The position numbers and the translations under genes were made by a program. 9,844 nucleotides of DNA, taken from positions 1 through 9,844 of the forward strand of contig JAGHYO010000069.1 of NCBI GenBank assembly GCA_017743605.1, read 5' to 3'. Source of the DNA: Thermoflexus sp. GTDB lineage: Bacteria > Chloroflexota > Anaerolineae > Thermoflexales > Thermoflexaceae. The number at the start of each line of letters is the position of its first letter. The first letter of the stretch is position 1. A model generated the notes under the pieces. The model worked only from the letters and a program-made list of their open reading frames with translations, did not search any database and was not told the DNA's origin. Of the stretch, positions 6,791-9,844 are shown piece by piece.

Positions 6791-7074
6791 CGGGCGCTCC
6801 GGAGGAAATCTATGCTGTGCTTCTATCATAAACCCGCACCTTCGGATAGCGCTTCCGCCCTATGCGGCTTCCGGGAGATCCGGGAGCGCCCCGCTCAGTG
6901 ATCCGCTTGCCCTGGAATGAGACCGCGGCCGGATCCACAACCCCTTGCAGATCCGAGATAGCGGCTTATCATGCGTGGTGGTAAAAGCATGGGGACGAGC
7001 TCAGGCCGAGCCTCATCGGGATGCCTCCCCTCAGGATCCGCGCGTGCCTTTCCTGCAGCCCGCAGGAGGATCGG
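6791..7074. other. Divergent intergenic region between the peptidase and the 74-aa/nucleotidyltransferase pair
   Basis: No gene is supported here; it should hold promoters for both directions. For the minus-strand operon a TATGAT at 6824-6829 is a possible -10 box, but no good -35 is found at the right distance. If it is used, transcription would start after the 6829 ATG, supporting the shorter peptidase start. A tandem octamer TCCGGGAG occurs at 6870-6877 and 6879-6886, one base apart, in the middle of the spacer, a possible but unproven regulator site. Confidence 0.4.
6945..6972 (+). promoter_or_regulatory. Candidate promoter for the 74-aa/nucleotidyltransferase pair
   Basis: TTGCAG (6945-6950) and TATCAT (6967-6972) are separated by 16 bases on the plus strand. 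The -10 box differs from TATAAT at one position; the -35 box matches only the TTG part. The site lies about 100 bp ahead of the 7075 start, leaving a leader of roughly 95 bases. It was found by eye only. Confidence 0.3.
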
Positions 7075-7299
7075 ATGAACGGGATGACTCGAGCGCAGGC
7101 CCGAAGGTTCCGGGATCGATGGCGCGCCGTTGGCCTGATCGAGGCCATGGAGCATCGCGTTTCCTCGGCCGGTCTGCGCTGGCAGCAGCTGAACGCCCTG
7201 TGGCGCATGGCGATCGGCCTGGGGCTCCCGCTAACGGAGGCAGAAGGCGCGCAAGAAGTGCGGGAACGTTGGATCCGGCTGAAGGCGCGTGACCGATGA
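7075..7299 (+). CDS. 74-aa helical protein, probable partner of the downstream nucleotidyltransferase
   Basis: A small basic, helix-rich protein starting at an ATG with GGAGG 5 bases ahead; the frame is open further upstream to 7021 but that start has no comparable site. Its stop overlaps the next gene's ATG by four bases (ATGA), so the two are translated together. Arginine and tryptophan are frequent: ARRFRDRWRAVGLIEAMEHR (9-28), LRWQQLNALWRMAIGLGL (34-51), and a C-terminal VRERWIRLKARDR (62-74). I know of small proteins ending in a similar VRERWxRL stretch encoded just before nucleotidyltransferase-like genes, which would fit an antitoxin or regulatory partner, but I cannot name a family and see no helix-turn-helix that I would defend. 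No signal peptide is present. Confidence 0.72.
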   Translation: MNGMTRAQARRFRDRWRAVGLIEAMEHRVSSAGLRWQQLNALWRMAIGLGLPLTEAEGAQEVRERWIRLKARDR

Positions 7300-7874
7300 A
7301 CTCATCTCGCGAACTCTACCCCCTTCTGGAACCCCTAGAGGCGGTGCAGCGCTTGCTGGCGCGTTTCGGCGAGCGTGGGATGATCATCGGCGGTGTGGCA
7401 GCCAGCCTGTTAGGGAGACCGCGCCTCACCGCTGATGTGGATGTGATCATGCTCCTGTCTGTCGAAGAGTTGCCGGAGCTGATCGCGGCGGCCGAGGAGG
7501 AGGGGCTTACGCCACGCATCCAGGACGCGGAGGATTTCGCCCGCCATCATTATGTCCTGTTGCTGCGTCATCGGAACAGCGGGATTCCCGTGGACATCTC
7601 CTTGGGCATGCTATCCTTTGAAAAAGAGGCGGTGGAGCGCAGCATCGTCTATCAGGCTGGCGAACTCACACTCCGACTTCCCACCCCTGAAGACCTCATC
7701 ATCTTTAAGGCCGTGGCACATCGGCCTCAGGACTTGCTAGATATCCAGGCCCTTGTCAAGGCCCACCCGAATCTGGACAGGGAACGCATCGAGCGCTGGG
7801 TTCGCGAATTTGCTCGCGCTCTGGACATGCCTGATCTATGGGAGAACATCGCAGGGTGGTTGCGCGAAACTTAA
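7296..7874 (+). CDS. Nucleotidyltransferase-fold protein (AbiEii/DUF6036-like), possible toxin of a two-gene module
   Basis: A 192-aa protein with the N-terminal nucleotidyltransferase core. IIGGVAASLLGRPRLTADVDVIM (30-52) carries the Gly-Gly and the Asp47-x-Asp49 metal-binding pair, and IPVDIS (97-102) supplies a probable third carboxylate at Asp100. A helical C-terminal part has PTPEDLIIFKAVAHRPQDLLDI (129-150), typical of AbiEii-like and related nucleotidyltransferases, with Asp133, Lys138, Arg143, Asp146 and Asp149 conserved in the style of the family. The first motif is GGxA...RxTxDxD, not the GSxxRG...SDxD of MNT antitoxins. Its ATG lies inside the stop of the 74-aa gene. AbiEii-like proteins can transfer nucleotides to tRNA and act as toxins, but many homologues are uncharacterised, so activity here is inference. 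Codon use and base composition look slightly less GC-rich than the flanking genes. Confidence 0.82.
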   Translation: MNSSRELYPLLEPLEAVQRLLARFGERGMIIGGVAASLLGRPRLTADVDVIMLLSVEELPELIAAAEEEGLTPRIQDAEDFARHHYVLLLRHRNSGIPVDISLGMLSFEKEAVERSIVYQAGELTLRLPTPEDLIIFKAVAHRPQDLLDIQALVKAHPNLDRERIERWVREFARALDMPDLWENIAGWLRET

Positions 7875-8060
7875 CGTATCCCATCGCTGCCTCAGGCACG
7901 AAGCGCCAGCAGCACAGATGGCCACGACTTCCTTCATTCAGATCCACAAAGGCCGTTCGCCTCTATTTCTTCAACGGGAGAGAACCAGGTGGCAGTGCAA
8001 GAAAATTGGGCTAACAACCGCAGCGATCAGGTGATCTGTTCGGCGCAGGAGTTGCATAAA

Positions 8061-8118
8061 GAGCGATAGCGCAGCTGGTCAGGACGCGCGCGTTTTCCTT
8101 TGCAGGTCCATTGCGCTC
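8061..8118 (+). ncRNA. Possible tRNA-like fragment or small folded RNA
   Basis: The segment TAGCGCAGCTGGTCAG (8067-8082) is very similar to the D-arm region of many bacterial tRNAs. It is framed by GAGCG at 8061-8065 pairing with CGCTC at 8114-8118, and by an inner GGAC (8082-8085) pairing with GTCC (8106-8109). A proper anticodon arm and a GTTCGAAT-type T arm are missing, so it is not an intact tRNA gene. It may be the decayed 5' half of a tRNA left by recombination, an unrelated structured RNA, or chance. Confidence 0.2.
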
Positions 8119-8257
8119 CCATGAGCTAGCCGCTGAACCGGTTGCCCCAGCGATCCCCTGGCCCTGGCCGCAGGTTCAGGGCCAACGCCCCCTCGGTGTG
8201 AGCGAAAGCACCCGGGAGACCTGACAGTCGACACCCCTACCCGGACCGATGCGGATG

Positions 8258-8263
8258 TATACT
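8258..8263 (+). promoter_or_regulatory. Candidate -10 box upstream of the pyruvate:ferredoxin oxidoreductase gene
   Basis: TATACT, one mismatch from TATAAT, stands out in GC-rich DNA about 85 bp before the start. TCGACA at 8228-8233 resembles a -35 box but is 24 bases away, too far for a standard sigma-70 promoter, so the call rests on the -10 alone. Confidence 0.25.
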
Positions 8264-8297
8264 TCGCAAAAACAAGGGTAGCTAAGATGAACTTTCT

Positions 8298-8315
8298 CGG
8301 CCCCAGGCGGGGCCG
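8298..8315 (+). other. Perfect hairpin in the leader of the pyruvate:ferredoxin oxidoreductase gene
   Basis: CGGCCCC (8298-8304) and GGGGCCG (8309-8315) form a 7-bp stem with a 4-base AGGC loop, ending 20 bases before the Shine-Dalgarno GGGAGG (8335-8340). An alternative pairing of CTCGG (8296-8300) with CCGAG (8323-8327) competes with the outer pairs. There is no U tract, so it is not a normal terminator; it could tune stability or translation. Confidence 0.4.
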
Positions 8316-8346
8316 TTGGCAGCCCGAGCGAAGAGGGAGGCTTCCC

Positions 8347-9844
<1,498 letters not shown>

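Larger units (their letters stand above)
7875..8346. other. Long intergenic region before the pyruvate:ferredoxin oxidoreductase gene
   Basis: No coding frame with a ribosome site and family-like sequence was found in these 472 bases. The first 200 or so are visibly less GC-rich than the genes on either side. A short inverted repeat GATCA-GG-TGATC lies at 8025-8036. A possible folded RNA or tRNA relic is at 8061-8118, and the last 90 bases look like the promoter and leader of the oxidoreductase gene. No clear intrinsic terminator follows the nucleotidyltransferase gene. Confidence 0.45.

Noticed and set aside
8010..8060. Possible integron attC-like site (GGCTAACAAC ... AGTTGC)
   Set aside because: The outer sequences do not match the RYYYAAC/GTTRRRY core sites and the arms do not pair well; there is no integrase or cassette array.

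Overview
The window is GC-rich, densely coded bacterial chromosome. Good Shine-Dalgarno sequences, TTG and GTG starts, and stop/start overlaps are common. The gene content (a NifJ-type pyruvate:ferredoxin oxidoreductase, a crotonase, secreted hydrolases and an AAC(3)-fold enzyme) together with the GC- and Arg/Pro/Ala-rich coding style would suit a Chloroflexota-like, possibly thermophilic, bacterium. That assignment is an impression from composition and content, because no phylogenetic marker is present.

Layout. Positions 1-55 hold only the first 18 codons of a minus-strand gene that runs off the left edge. From 326 to 6790 almost everything is on the minus strand and reads right to left. A first block runs from a secreted zinc metallopeptidase (4832-6790), through a 121-residue protein of unknown function that starts at a TTG inside the peptidase stop codon (4470-4835), to an exported two-HKD phospholipase D-type protein with a TTG start (3275-4444). 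After a 75-bp gap a second block follows: a CPBP membrane protease-family protein (2414-3199), an enoyl-CoA hydratase (1602-2375), an AAC(3)-type acetyltransferase-fold protein (765-1595) and a RidA-family protein (326-742). A 284-bp divergent spacer (6791-7074) separates these from a plus-strand pair. The pair consists of a 74-residue helical protein (7075-7299) overlapping by ATGA a nucleotidyltransferase-fold protein (7296-7874), an arrangement like a toxin-antitoxin module. After a 472-bp spacer with a possible tRNA-like fragment and a leader hairpin, the N-terminal 499 residues of pyruvate:ferredoxin oxidoreductase run off the right edge (8347-9844).

How the genes work together. The peptidase, 121-residue protein and PLD are translationally linked, and two of the three carry N-terminal export signals, so they look like one cell-surface or extracellular unit. 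The crotonase, AAC(3)-like protein and RidA are spaced 6 and 22 bp apart and are probably cotranscribed, though no shared pathway is evident. No mobile element, CRISPR array or rRNA gene was seen. I found no convincing undescribed system. The best candidates for a second look are the 74-residue/nucleotidyltransferase pair and the small unknown gene between the peptidase and the PLD.
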